Shown here: positions 33,896 through 42,027 of the stretch, piece after piece
Numbering within the stretch: position 1 is the first letter of the stretch
How the letters are laid out: every line of letters starts with the position of its first letter
NCBI GenBank assembly: GCA_900546575.1
Contig: URDM01000003.1
Span: 1 to 64,000 of the forward strand
DNA: 64,000 bases
Direction: 5' to 3'
Source: an uncultured Prevotella sp.
GTDB taxonomy: Bacteria > Bacteroidota > Bacteroidia > Bacteroidales > Bacteroidaceae
Program-made: the position numbers and the translations under genes
Notes under the pieces: model-generated
The model's input: the letters and a program-made list of their open reading frames with translations, nothing else
Told to the model about the DNA's origin: nothing
Databases searched by the model: none

Positions 33896-35716
33896 CTTGT
33901 CGTAATCGGCTGAATTCTTGAGTATTCGCGGACGTGATTCATCGTAGTGGGGCGACAGCAAATTGAGCCGTTCCCGATATTCGGGACATGATATTCCGGC
34001 AAGATAGAGTAGCATGTGGGGCAACGCGTCGGTCATATAACGACGATTGCGCGACGACATTATCTCCCGGAATATTTCCGGACGGCGGCGTATGTACTTG
34101 CGCGAACACCATATCCACATAGGTATATCAAATTCGGCGTGAGCCAGACGGGCGTCTACCTTAGCTGAGTGCATGCGACAGAAGAAGTGCATATCGCCCT
34201 CATAACACTCCTCGCCGTGGTCGGGAACGTAGATGACGATGGCGTCGTCGTTCTCAAACTTCTTCACTATCTCGGTCACGACTGAGTCGTTGTAGAGTAT
34301 GGCATTGTCGTAGTCGGCGAGTATCTGGCGCTCGCGGGCGTTGAGATTGGGCTTCAGTTCCTTGTAATCGTCACCGTGGAAGTGCTTGCGATTTCTCGGT
34401 GAGCGCTGGCGATACGCCACATGCTGACCCAAAAGGTGGAAAATGATGAGGTTGTTGTCGCCGTTCTGACCCTTAAGTTCGTCGTAATCCTTGAGCAGAT
34501 CTTCGTCAAACTCGTGCAACTTGGTGTTGCGGGTGTCGAACTGTGCCGCACTCAGCTTCGGATTGTTCAAGAAGAATCCGCCACTGAAGTCGTACACCGC
34601 CTCACCGGCTTTCGGTAGGAACTGGTTTGTGATGAATGTGACATGATAACCTGCCTTGCGGAACACGGCAGGGAACAACGGATAGTCGCACCACTCGCCC
34701 TTGTCGCCTACAGTATAGAGCGAGAAGATGTGCTTGAAGACGAAGCTCGTGAGGTTCCAGGGGCTTACTACGTCGGTATATTTCACAAGTCTGCCCTGCT
34801 TCTCGAGCTTCTGCTGGCGTGGCGTTGTAGGCATGCAGTAGCCATACTGTGCCGAGTGGTGGCGGTTGTAGCTCTCGCCTATGATGAGAACTATGTTTGG
34901 CGAGCGGAACGAACATGAATCCACGCGCGCCTTATCTACCCTCGCTACAAGGCGGTCAACCTGCTTTGCAGTGAGCGTATTGGCGTAGATACTGAATACC
35001 AGACGGTAAATAGGTTGGTAAAGGTTGGCTTTGTCCTTCTCGGTGAGCGTATGCTCCACTTCGCCGATTGTACGGCCCGACATCAACTTGACGAAGGCTG
35101 CCTTGTTGTGGGCGCTATCTTGTATTGAAACTACAAGCAATATGAGTACTGCCAACTGACTAACGAAGCGCACTCGTTTAAGCATCAGCCCGAAACGGTC
35201 GAGCAACGACCTGAACAAACGACACCAGTTCTTCGGTACGAAGTGAGGAAAGCGCAACTGCAACGCTACAAGCAGATGTATGAACATAAGCAACACCACC
35301 CATCCCACGTTGCTGAACAATATGTCGGGCGACACACATGAGCGCAAGAACTCGCCTGCTTCGCGCGAGTCAGTTTCGCCTACGAGGAGCAGCATGGTTG
35401 GGGTGAGCGACGAATGGAACTTGACAAAGCAATAGACGTCGACCAACGCTACCACATACAATATAAAATAGAATATGCCACGCACCCATGGGCGCACACG
35501 ACGGGGCAGCAACGTGAGCACCAAGGCAAGCACATAGACATCGAGAAAGAGTTCGGGAAACAGATTTTCATAGAGATGTGCTCCACGAACATCGGGCAAT
35601 GTCGCCCAGGCACATATACATCCAAGGACATACATGAACACGAAAAACGGGGCATTGCAACGCAGCGGTTCGGACACAAGAGCCACGAATCGGCGCATCA
35701 TTTGTAAGTATCTCAT
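33887..35716 (-). CDS. Phosphoethanolamine-transferase-like sulfatase-fold membrane protein
   Basis: An inner-membrane enzyme of 609 aa. Five hydrophobic helices in about residues 20-200 precede a large periplasmic alkaline-phosphatase-fold domain. The nucleophile region is VLIIGESYNRHHSAQYGY with Ser282, then PTTPR. Farther on are FHLLGQHVAYRQRSP and the metal site VPDHGEECYEGD. EptA-type enzymes use Thr in the equivalent place; Ser is seen in many Bacteroidetes members. It likely transfers phosphoethanolamine to lipid A or to the glycan made by this cluster. It is the first gene of the cluster, with a -7 box at 35739-35746. Confidence 0.88.
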   Translation of the reverse strand: MRYLQMMRRFVALVSEPLRCNAPFFVFMYVLGCICAWATLPDVRGAHLYENLFPELFLDVYVLALVLTLLPRRVRPWVRGIFYFILYVVALVDVYCFVKFHSSLTPTMLLLVGETDSREAGEFLRSCVSPDILFSNVGWVVLLMFIHLLVALQLRFPHFVPKNWCRLFRSLLDRFGLMLKRVRFVSQLAVLILLVVSIQDSAHNKAAFVKLMSGRTIGEVEHTLTEKDKANLYQPIYRLVFSIYANTLTAKQVDRLVARVDKARVDSCSFRSPNIVLIIGESYNRHHSAQYGYCMPTTPRQQKLEKQGRLVKYTDVVSPWNLTSFVFKHIFSLYTVGDKGEWCDYPLFPAVFRKAGYHVTFITNQFLPKAGEAVYDFSGGFFLNNPKLSAAQFDTRNTKLHEFDEDLLKDYDELKGQNGDNNLIIFHLLGQHVAYRQRSPRNRKHFHGDDYKELKPNLNARERQILADYDNAILYNDSVVTEIVKKFENDDAIVIYVPDHGEECYEGDMHFFCRMHSAKVDARLAHAEFDIPMWIWCSRKYIRRRPEIFREIMSSRNRRYMTDALPHMLLYLAGISCPEYRERLNLLSPHYDESRPRILKNSADYDKLN

Positions 35717-35738
35717 TCGAATGTTGATTTATTTTACG

Positions 35739-35746
35739 CAAATTTA
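35739..35746 (-). promoter_or_regulatory. -7 box of the envelope glycan cluster
   Basis: TAAATTTG on the minus strand (35746-35739), 22 bp before the start at 35716. The -33 element is not clear. Confidence 0.5.
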
Positions 35747-35801
35747 CATATCTTTTTTCAATTATGGAGCGTTAACCAACCTTTAATAAAGCTACGGGGC
35801 A

Positions 35802-35834
35802 TAAAAAAAGGTGCCTTCCTTGCGGAAAGCACCC
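35802..35834 (-). terminator. Terminator of the OmpA-like gene
   Basis: On the minus strand GGGTGCTTTCCGC pairs with GGAAGGCACC, followed by seven T. It lies 50 bp after the stop of the OmpA-like gene. Confidence 0.85.
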
Positions 35835-35884
35835 ATATTGTTTGTTTTTTTACGATTACCTATGCAATCGCCAAGCGTTGCTGA

Positions 35885-37030
35885 TTAGTCAGCGAGCTTA
35901 ACAGTAGCACGACGGTTGTAAGAAACCGGTGAGAGGTCCTTAACACCACCCTTGCCTTCTGTAGAGATATTGTCGCGGCTAACACCCATCTTAACGAGCT
36001 CGTTAGCTACGGTCTCAGCACGACGCTCAGAGAGCTTCTGGTTGTAAGCTGCAGAACCTGTAGCGCTGTCAGCATAACCTGTTACAACGAGGTTAGAGTT
36101 GTTCTCCTTAGCGAATTCAGCGAGTGACTTGATGTTAACGAGGTCCTTGCGTGAAGCTACAGTAGCCTTGTTGATGTTGAAGAATACAGACATCGGAGTG
36201 TTGCTGTAGTTCTTAGCAACAGGAGCCGACTCATCCTTCTTCTGAGCGAGGAGGTTCTTCAGGCGAGCGTTCTCAGCGTTAGCGTCGTTGAGCTGTGCGT
36301 TGAGGGCGTCGATCTGGCTCTGTGAGAGGGCCTTGATAGCGTCTACGTCAGGAGTCTTGTCCCAAGTAGCCTTGCCAAGGTTGAATGTAAGACCAACTTC
36401 AGCGTAGAACTTGTTGTCGTGGCTATCCCAAACGCGGCCACCTTCGATGTTGCTGTATGAAACGCCGTCGAAGTCGCTCTCAGCAAAGTTCCAGCCGAGC
36501 TCGAGATTGATACCTACGTGCTTGCTTACGCGGAATGTGTTGAGGATACCTGCAGAGAGGTTCATAGAATAGCAGTTGGCGTCGCAGTTACGGTTGATAC
36601 CAGCACCTACGAAAGGAACGAAGTTCCAAACGCGTGTCGGGTTGTAGCCGTAGAGCATGTTGCTGAGGTTGAAGAGAACGTTCTCGTTGAGTGTCCAAGT
36701 CTTGTTAGAGTGCTTGTTCTCGTCTACTACAGTGCGGCCCCAAACGCCAGAGAACTTAGTGCGAAGACCAAGACCCGGTGTAAACCACTTACCGATAGCC
36801 AATGAGAAGCCCGGAGTAGCGCGGAAGCTCTTGAACGGACTACGTGCAAGACCCTGTCCATGCTCTTCGTTTGAGTAGAATGCGTTCCAATCAGCACCTA
36901 CCTGAATAAACCAGTTGCTCCAGAATGAGTTTGTTGCAACGCTGTACTTCTGTACAGGATCTGTTGTCTCCTGAGCCATTGAGCCCATTGTGAGACCACA
37001 CATTGCCAAAACAATAAATAACTTTTTCAT
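35885..37030 (-). CDS. OmpA family outer membrane protein
   Basis: An abundant-type outer-membrane protein of 381 aa. The signal peptide is MKKLFIVLAMCGLTMGSMAQ. An N-terminal beta-barrel (about 35-235) includes FIQVGADWNAFYSNEEHGQG and ends YAEVGLTFNLGKATWDK. A short helical linker follows (SQSQIDALNAQLNDANAENA), then the peptidoglycan-binding OmpA C-terminal domain (VTGYADSATGSAAYNQKLSE, RRAETVANELVKMGV). It tethers the outer membrane to the wall. Codon use is strongly biased compared with its neighbours, consistent with high expression. It has its own promoter box and a strong terminator. Confidence 0.95.
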   Translation of the reverse strand: MKKLFIVLAMCGLTMGSMAQETTDPVQKYSVATNSFWSNWFIQVGADWNAFYSNEEHGQGLARSPFKSFRATPGFSLAIGKWFTPGLGLRTKFSGVWGRTVVDENKHSNKTWTLNENVLFNLSNMLYGYNPTRVWNFVPFVGAGINRNCDANCYSMNLSAGILNTFRVSKHVGINLELGWNFAESDFDGVSYSNIEGGRVWDSHDNKFYAEVGLTFNLGKATWDKTPDVDAIKALSQSQIDALNAQLNDANAENARLKNLLAQKKDESAPVAKNYSNTPMSVFFNINKATVASRKDLVNIKSLAEFAKENNSNLVVTGYADSATGSAAYNQKLSERRAETVANELVKMGVSRDNISTEGKGGVKDLSPVSYNRRATVKLAD

Positions 37031-37116
37031 AACCTTTATTATTTAACAATCAAATTATATACCTATTTTTCCTATTGAAATTTAGCTAAAGGGCATTATA
37101 CCCCCTTATTTTTCGG

Positions 37117-37124
37117 CAAAGTTA
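37117..37124 (-). promoter_or_regulatory. -7 box of the OmpA-like gene
   Basis: TAACTTTG on the minus strand (37124-37117), giving a leader of about 80 nt. No good -33 box. The 276-bp gap 37031-37306 shows nothing else. Confidence 0.6.
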
Positions 37125-37306
37125 CTAATAAAAACTAAATAACCGCACTATTTTGACAAAAATATTGTCATTATGGCTAAAAAAGATAAATAACGAACAG
37201 TTTAGCTGAAGTTTTTATCTGATTGTATGTTAATATTTTATGCCATTGGGTATGTTTTGTGTCATTATGCTTGTCAATATTTCTTATGGTTTTTGCCGAT
37301 TATGGC

Positions 37307-39265
37307 CTATCCGAGCATGCGCTGTATTTCGGTCTGCTTCAGAATGGAGAGTATCTTGCTGCCGTCGGGGGCGTAATTGAAGTTGGAGCATGCAAAGAGG
37401 TCGTTGACGATGTTCTCCATCTCGTCGTTGCCGAGTACCTGTCCGTATGCCACGGCTGCACTTCGCGCCAGACACAAGGCTACGGTGTGCGTGGCATGGT
37501 CGAGCGCCGAGCTGGTATTGTCGGCTGCCGAGGCCACGATATCCTGCACGAGCGAGACGTAGTCAAGTCCGTCCAATCCCGATGGTACGCCACATATGGA
37601 GTACACTCCGCCTCCAAGCTCGCTCATGTCGAAGCCTGCCGACTTCAGATCGGGCAACAGCTGCTGCATGACCACGTCTTCCGACTGGGCGAACTGTACC
37701 GTTTCGGGAAACATCAGCTTCTGTGTGGCTGACTTGTGGGCATTGATCTGCCCGGTATATCGCTCGTAGAGTATGCGCATGTGGGCACGATGCTGGTCTA
37801 TAATCATGAGTCCCGACTTCACGGCGGTCATTATGTACTGTCCCTTATATTGATAATGTACGGGCGACTTGTCCTCGATGGGCGACGACGACGGCGACGA
37901 CGGTTCGTCTGTAGCGGTCATTCGGGATGCTATCGGGATTGGTTCGGGATTCGGAGCGACGCTGGCTGCCGATGCAACGGGCTGCAGGTCGGGTATGTCG
38001 GGCATCGTATCGGTGATGCTGCGATTGGCTTTTGAGCCTAATATCATGTCGTTGCCGCCGTCGAAAAGCGATGTCTGGCGCTGGTGCGAAGAGCCGGTTT
38101 CGAGTCCTTCGAACATGCTTTCCCACTCTGATGGAGCCGAACGTCGTGGCGATGGCTCGTTGAAAGGATTGTACGACGGATTGTACTGCAACTTGGGCGC
38201 ACGCACTTCGTCGACGGTTCCGAGTGCCGGTATGTCGGGCTGGCCCTCGGTGTCGAACTCAATGGCTGTCACATCGCTGAACATTCCGACTGCATCCTTC
38301 ACGGCAGCGGCAAGTATCTGCCATATAGTAGGCTCGTTCTCAAACTTTATCTCGGTCTTCGTGGGGTGTATGTTTACGTCGATGTCTTCTGGCTTGACCG
38401 TAAAGTAGATGAAATAGGGCACCTGGTCGCCTTCGGGCACGAGTCGTTCGTAGGCTGTCATCACCGCCTTGTGAAAGTAGGGATGCTTCATGTAGCGGCC
38501 GTTGACGAAGAAATACTGGCGCGCCCCCTTGCGTCGTGCCGACTCGGGTTTTCCGATAAATCCCGTAAGCTTGCACATTGTGGTGTCAATATCTATGGGC
38601 AGGAGGTGCTGGTTGATTTTCTTGCCGAACACGTCGACTATGCGCTGGCGCAAGCCTGAGGCCTTGAGGTTGTAGAGCTCGTTGTCGTTGTTGTAGAGCG
38701 AGAACGCCACATCGGGATTGACGAGGGCTATACGCTCGAAGGCTGTGACGATATTGTTGAGCTCGGTGGCGTTCGACTTGAGGAACTTGCGCCTCACGGG
38801 AACGTTGTAGAAGAGGTTTTCGATGAGGAAATTGCTGCCTACGGCACACGAACACGCCTCCTGCGAGACAAAACGCGACCCAGCCAGCGACAACTGGGTG
38901 CCCAGGTCGTCGTCGGCCATGCGTGTCTTGAGCGTAACCTGTGCCACAGCCGCTATCGAAGCGAGCGCCTCGCCGCGAAATCCCATCGTATGCAGATTGA
39001 AGAGGTCGTCGGCCTTGCGTATCTTGCTTGTGGCATGGCGCTCGAACGAGAGTCGGGCGTCGGTCTCGGACATGCCCTTGCCGTTGTCGATAACCTGTAT
39101 TGAGGTGCGTCCGGAGTCAACGCACACCACCTGGATGGACGTAGCTCCGGCATCGATAGAGTTTTCGACGAGTTCCTTAATGACGCTTGCGGGACGCTGT
39201 ATCACCTCGCCTGCCGCAATCTGATTTGCCACCGAATCTGGCAACAGTTGTATTATATCGCTCAT
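37307..39265 (-). CDS. mutL: DNA mismatch repair protein MutL
   Basis: A cytosolic mismatch-repair ATPase of 652 aa. The GHKL ATPase domain covers the N-terminal third: IAAGEVIQRPASVIKELVEN, SIDAGATSIQVV, DNGKGMSETDA and TMGFRGEALASIAAVAQV. A variable, proline- and serine-rich linker follows, then a C-terminal dimerisation domain. The endonuclease motif DQHA(X2)E(X4)E reads DQHRAHMRILYE here (about residue 490), so the middle Glu is Met. Nicking activity is therefore uncertain. The promoter at 39317-39347 fits the consensus exactly. Downstream lies the OmpA-like gene with its own signals. Confidence 0.96.
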   Translation of the reverse strand: MSDIIQLLPDSVANQIAAGEVIQRPASVIKELVENSIDAGATSIQVVCVDSGRTSIQVIDNGKGMSETDARLSFERHATSKIRKADDLFNLHTMGFRGEALASIAAVAQVTLKTRMADDDLGTQLSLAGSRFVSQEACSCAVGSNFLIENLFYNVPVRRKFLKSNATELNNIVTAFERIALVNPDVAFSLYNNDNELYNLKASGLRQRIVDVFGKKINQHLLPIDIDTTMCKLTGFIGKPESARRKGARQYFFVNGRYMKHPYFHKAVMTAYERLVPEGDQVPYFIYFTVKPEDIDVNIHPTKTEIKFENEPTIWQILAAAVKDAVGMFSDVTAIEFDTEGQPDIPALGTVDEVRAPKLQYNPSYNPFNEPSPRRSAPSEWESMFEGLETGSSHQRQTSLFDGGNDMILGSKANRSITDTMPDIPDLQPVASAASVAPNPEPIPIASRMTATDEPSSPSSSPIEDKSPVHYQYKGQYIMTAVKSGLMIIDQHRAHMRILYERYTGQINAHKSATQKLMFPETVQFAQSEDVVMQQLLPDLKSAGFDMSELGGGVYSICGVPSGLDGLDYVSLVQDIVASAADNTSSALDHATHTVALCLARSAAVAYGQVLGNDEMENIVNDLFACSNFNYAPDGSKILSILKQTEIQRMLG

Positions 39266-39316
39266 AGGTTTTACGTGTTGTGTGCTATTATTGCAACTGA
39301 ATCTTTACTTTAGTTG

Positions 39317-39347
39317 CAAATATAAGCATTTTTATCATAAAAGCAAA
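39317..39347 (-). promoter_or_regulatory. Promoter of mutL
   Basis: On the minus strand TTTG (39347-39344), a 19-bp gap, then TATATTTG (39324-39317), an exact fit to TTTG-N19-TAnnTTTG. Confidence 0.8.
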
Positions 39348-39381
39348 CTGTAGGCAGCACTTTATTCTGTTTTGCCGCCTG

Positions 39382-39636
39382 TTACATCAGCAGCAAAATG
39401 GCTGCCAAAAGCAGTAGCAGCACTACTACAATCATGACTCCTGCAGCAAGAAACAGGCCACGCGTGCTGCGTCTGCGCCTTGCGGTTCCGTTATGTGAGT
39501 CGTCATTCTGTAGCGAACGCTGCGCCAGAACTTCGGGCGATACGCCCCGACGAAGGTCGTCCAGGAGGTCGCGACGCTCGTTGCTGAAGCGCATGGTATA
39601 GTGAAATCCACGTGGACGGCGATTGAAGAAATACAT
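39382..39636 (-). CDS. Small membrane-anchored protein (84 aa), unknown function
   Basis: A short protein beginning MYFFNRRPRGFHYTMRFSNE, continuing with RRDLLDDLRRG and a basic RRRRSTRG stretch, and ending in a single hydrophobic helix (LFLAAGVMIVVVLLLLLAAI). Similar small proteins with an RPRGFHY/ERR start occur between mutL and the OstA gene in Bacteroidales genomes, so it is probably real and conserved. Topology would put the basic N-terminus in the cytosol. Its role is unknown. Proximity to envelope-assembly genes suggests an envelope link only by position. Confidence 0.8.
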   Translation of the reverse strand: MYFFNRRPRGFHYTMRFSNERRDLLDDLRRGVSPEVLAQRSLQNDDSHNGTARRRRSTRGLFLAAGVMIVVVLLLLLAAILLLM

Positions 39637-39670
39637 AATGAAGGAAGTTTTTATTTTATATGGAATGGTT

Positions 39671-39705
39671 TATGGTTCATCCGACTATTGGAGTGGCTAT
39701 AAGTA
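39671..39705. repeat. Family D short repeat, inverted copy near element A3
   Basis: GGTTCATCCGACTATTGGAG followed by TGGCTATA, a degenerate reverse complement of the family D motif seen at 8066. It lies just upstream of hairpin element A3. Confidence 0.45.
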
Positions 39706-39718
39706 TATGGTCATATTT

Positions 39719-40031
39719 ATTTTTATATGAGCTACTTTCTATAAGAGGATTAGGCAAGAGTAAAAACAAAGCGGGCTGAAAGCCCAATGACCTTCATAGC
39801 CCAGGGCAACGCCCTGGGTAAACGGATACAAAGCGGCAACGCGCCCTGTAAGGGCAACTGTAAAAAATAATGTAATATTAAAGTTGCCCTTACAGGGCGC
39901 ATTGTCGGTAAATACCTTATACCCAGGGCGTTGCCCTGGGCTATGGAAAACTTTGGGCTTTCAGCCCGCATTGTATGAGTTTTGACACCATCCTCATATA
40001 TATGTAATGATTATTCTGAACTGTTACTTAT
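39719..40031. repeat. Hairpin element family A, copy 3 (313 bp)
   Basis: The same length and flanks as copy 2, with core at 39771-39969. The core reads as the reverse complement of the copy 2 core: GTAAACGGATACAAAG is on the left here but its complement is on the right in copy 2. It lies in the 700-bp gap between the 84-aa gene and the OstA gene. Confidence 0.88.
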
Positions 40032-40056
40032 TATAAGCTCAAGATTGTAAGTTAAT

Positions 40057-40141
40057 ATGAATACGTATTCATCTGCCAACGATAACGTATTCATCGGGCT
40101 ATGATAACGTATTCATCTGCCAACGATAACGTATTCATTTT
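40057..40141. repeat. Second type of 22-bp array (4 units, palindromic core)
   Basis: Units start at 40059, 40081, 40103 and 40125, a period of exactly 22 bp. The core is the perfect palindrome ATGAATACGTATTCAT in the first unit and ATGATAACGTATTCAT-type in later ones. Spacers alternate between CTGCCAAC and CGGGCT. It is unrelated in sequence to the CAAAAGGAGTCC arrays but lies right beside one. Confidence 0.9.
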
Positions 40142-40163
40142 AGGACTGAATCGGGCGGCTTTT

Positions 40164-40290
40164 CAAAAGGAGTCCTTTTGGCATTCAAAACGAGTCCTTT
40201 TGGAGTGCAAAAGGAGTCCTTTTAGCATACAAAAGGAGCCCTTTTGCCTTGCAAATGTAGTCCTTTTGCACTTCAAAACGAATACATTTG
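40164..40290. repeat. 22-bp palindrome array 5 (6 units)
   Basis: Units at 40164, 40186, 40208, 40230, 40252 and 40274. This is the largest array of the window. The last two units are degenerate (CAAATGTAGTCC, CGAATACATTTG). It lies 48 bp beyond the 3' end of the OstA gene. Confidence 0.93.
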
Positions 40291-40337
40291 CAAGACCAAA
40301 GGGCTGAGCTGTTATTTTAAAGCGAATTTGTCGCCTT

Positions 40338-41996
40338 TCAATCGAACTTTTGCAGCGGTGCTTCGCGTCGCTGTATCTTCTTGAGTTGTGAGCCGCTCTT
40401 CTTGCCTCTCCATTCAAAAATGTCGTTCTTGTCGAGCGGACGTATATAGTCAAACCACTCGAACGAGGGCAGTCGCAACTTGTCGGGCGGCACCTGAGTG
40501 ATCGGATACATTGTGCCGGTGGCCTTCGATGCCCATATGCGTTCAAGCTGTCGGTCGGCAGACATGAACATTCGCATGGTGTCGGTTTCGAGATAATTGA
40601 GCTCGGTGAGCACCGAGTCTTTCTCGTCACGATTATAATATATAGTCATCACGTTGCCTATGGCATCTGTCCGGCGCATTGCCCCGTCGGTGAAATAGGC
40701 GTCCATACGCTTCGACGACACCTGATTGAAACGGTCCTTGGCATCAACCTGCTCTACCGAAAGAGCCTGCTCGATGACTTCGGCCTTGCGAACTGTAGAA
40801 TCGGCAAAGTACACCTTTATCTCTTCGCCAAGTATCTGGCGGTTAAGATTCCACGCTATCGGGTCGCGATACATTGTCATGCACGAGTCGAGCGAGTTGA
40901 ACACGAGCGAGTCGCACACCGCCTGAACGTCCTTACGGTAGGCACGCACATGCGGGAAGGCGTGCACCTTGCGATATACCGAGTCGGTATTGATGTTGAA
41001 GGTGTATATCTTCATCGAGTCGGCATGCATCCATAAGGTGTCGCGCTGCGAATAGTCGAGCAGCAGGGCGCGGTCGGTGGCATATCCGTATCCGGTCTTC
41101 TCGTTGTAGAAGAGTCGGTTGGCATGCATCTCGTTCTTGTTCTTCTTGTCGACATATATCACGTTGCCGTATCCGTTGTTGTCGCCGTTTGAGTTGTCGT
41201 GGTATAGCGAGTCGCCCGTAATGGTCTTGTCGCCGTCGACGATGGTAGAACGTCCGAACAGCTGCGAGCGGTCGGTGCGCGAGTTGGTGTAGGCATCGGT
41301 GGTGTGGATAATCGTACCCTTCGACTTGATAGTAGACGGACCTACTACGTGGGCTATCTGCGTACGGGTGTCGTAATGCAAGGTGTCGGTGGTGATATGG
41401 TTCTTGCCCGAGTACATCTCGACTCCATAATAGAACGAAGCCTCGCGCGTTGCCGTGCTGTATGCACCCCAGTCGCTCACCAGGCGGTCCTTGCCGTCGA
41501 CCAGTTTGCCGCCCTCGAAGAAGTAGGCAAGACTGTACATGCGGTCGTAGTCGAGCGAGTCGGTATACAAGGTCTGCGTGCGATGCTTCAGCACCACGTT
41601 CTTGCGGGCGTGCATCATCTGCTCGGCACCGTTGTAGTCGGCATGGTCGCAGGTGAGCGAGAGGGTGTCGCCCTGCTTGAAGCGCACGTGTCCGAAAGCC
41701 TCAACCGAGTTCTCCACCTGAAAGAAGTAGGCGCTGTCGCACCACAACTGCATTCCGGCGTGCTTGAAATGCACCTTGCCCTTGACTATCTGGGCTCCAG
41801 GCACGGCTCCCCATTGGTCGTAACGCAACTCGTCGGCATGTACAAGATACACGCGTTCGTCTGTTTTCGGACGCTTCTTCTTTTTGTATGGAGCCGCCAA
41901 TGTTGCCATCAGGCTAAAGCCAAAAAGGCATAGAACCGTCAGAACGACGATTCTATGCCATTTCATTTTTATAGAATTATTTTCATTCATTACCAT
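40338..41996 (-). CDS. OstA-like protein (LPS transport, LptA/LptD-N fold)
   Basis: An exported protein of about 552 aa with an OstA (jelly-roll slide) domain: VYLVHADELRYDQWGAVPGA, VHFKHAGMQLWCDSAYFFQV, AFGHVRFKQGDTLSLTCDHA and DYNGAEQMMHARKNVVLKHR. Such domains bind the acyl chains of lipopolysaccharide during transport to the outer membrane. Bacteroidetes have long OstA proteins of this kind, separate from LptD. The signal segment is KWHRIVVLTVLCLFGFSLMA. The start may be the ATG at 41996, 41990 or 41966. It follows surA in the usual Bacteroidales order. The basic tail (KKIQRREAPLQKFD) and gene end lie just beyond array 5. Confidence 0.88.
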   Translation of the reverse strand: MVMNENNSIKMKWHRIVVLTVLCLFGFSLMATLAAPYKKKKRPKTDERVYLVHADELRYDQWGAVPGAQIVKGKVHFKHAGMQLWCDSAYFFQVENSVEAFGHVRFKQGDTLSLTCDHADYNGAEQMMHARKNVVLKHRTQTLYTDSLDYDRMYSLAYFFEGGKLVDGKDRLVSDWGAYSTATREASFYYGVEMYSGKNHITTDTLHYDTRTQIAHVVGPSTIKSKGTIIHTTDAYTNSRTDRSQLFGRSTIVDGDKTITGDSLYHDNSNGDNNGYGNVIYVDKKNKNEMHANRLFYNEKTGYGYATDRALLLDYSQRDTLWMHADSMKIYTFNINTDSVYRKVHAFPHVRAYRKDVQAVCDSLVFNSLDSCMTMYRDPIAWNLNRQILGEEIKVYFADSTVRKAEVIEQALSVEQVDAKDRFNQVSSKRMDAYFTDGAMRRTDAIGNVMTIYYNRDEKDSVLTELNYLETDTMRMFMSADRQLERIWASKATGTMYPITQVPPDKLRLPSFEWFDYIRPLDKNDIFEWRGKKSGSQLKKIQRREAPLQKFD

Positions 41997-42027
41997 TAAA
42001 CAATAAGCCTTTTAAAGCATAATCGGA

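Noticed and set aside
39750..39971. A short frame inside hairpin element A3
   Set aside because: Entirely palindromic repeat DNA. A similar frame appears in A2 at 29545-29799 for the same reason.
879..40031. Family A elements as insertion sequences with their own transposase
   Set aside because: No transposase or RAYT-like frame exists in or near any copy. They are at most non-autonomous elements.
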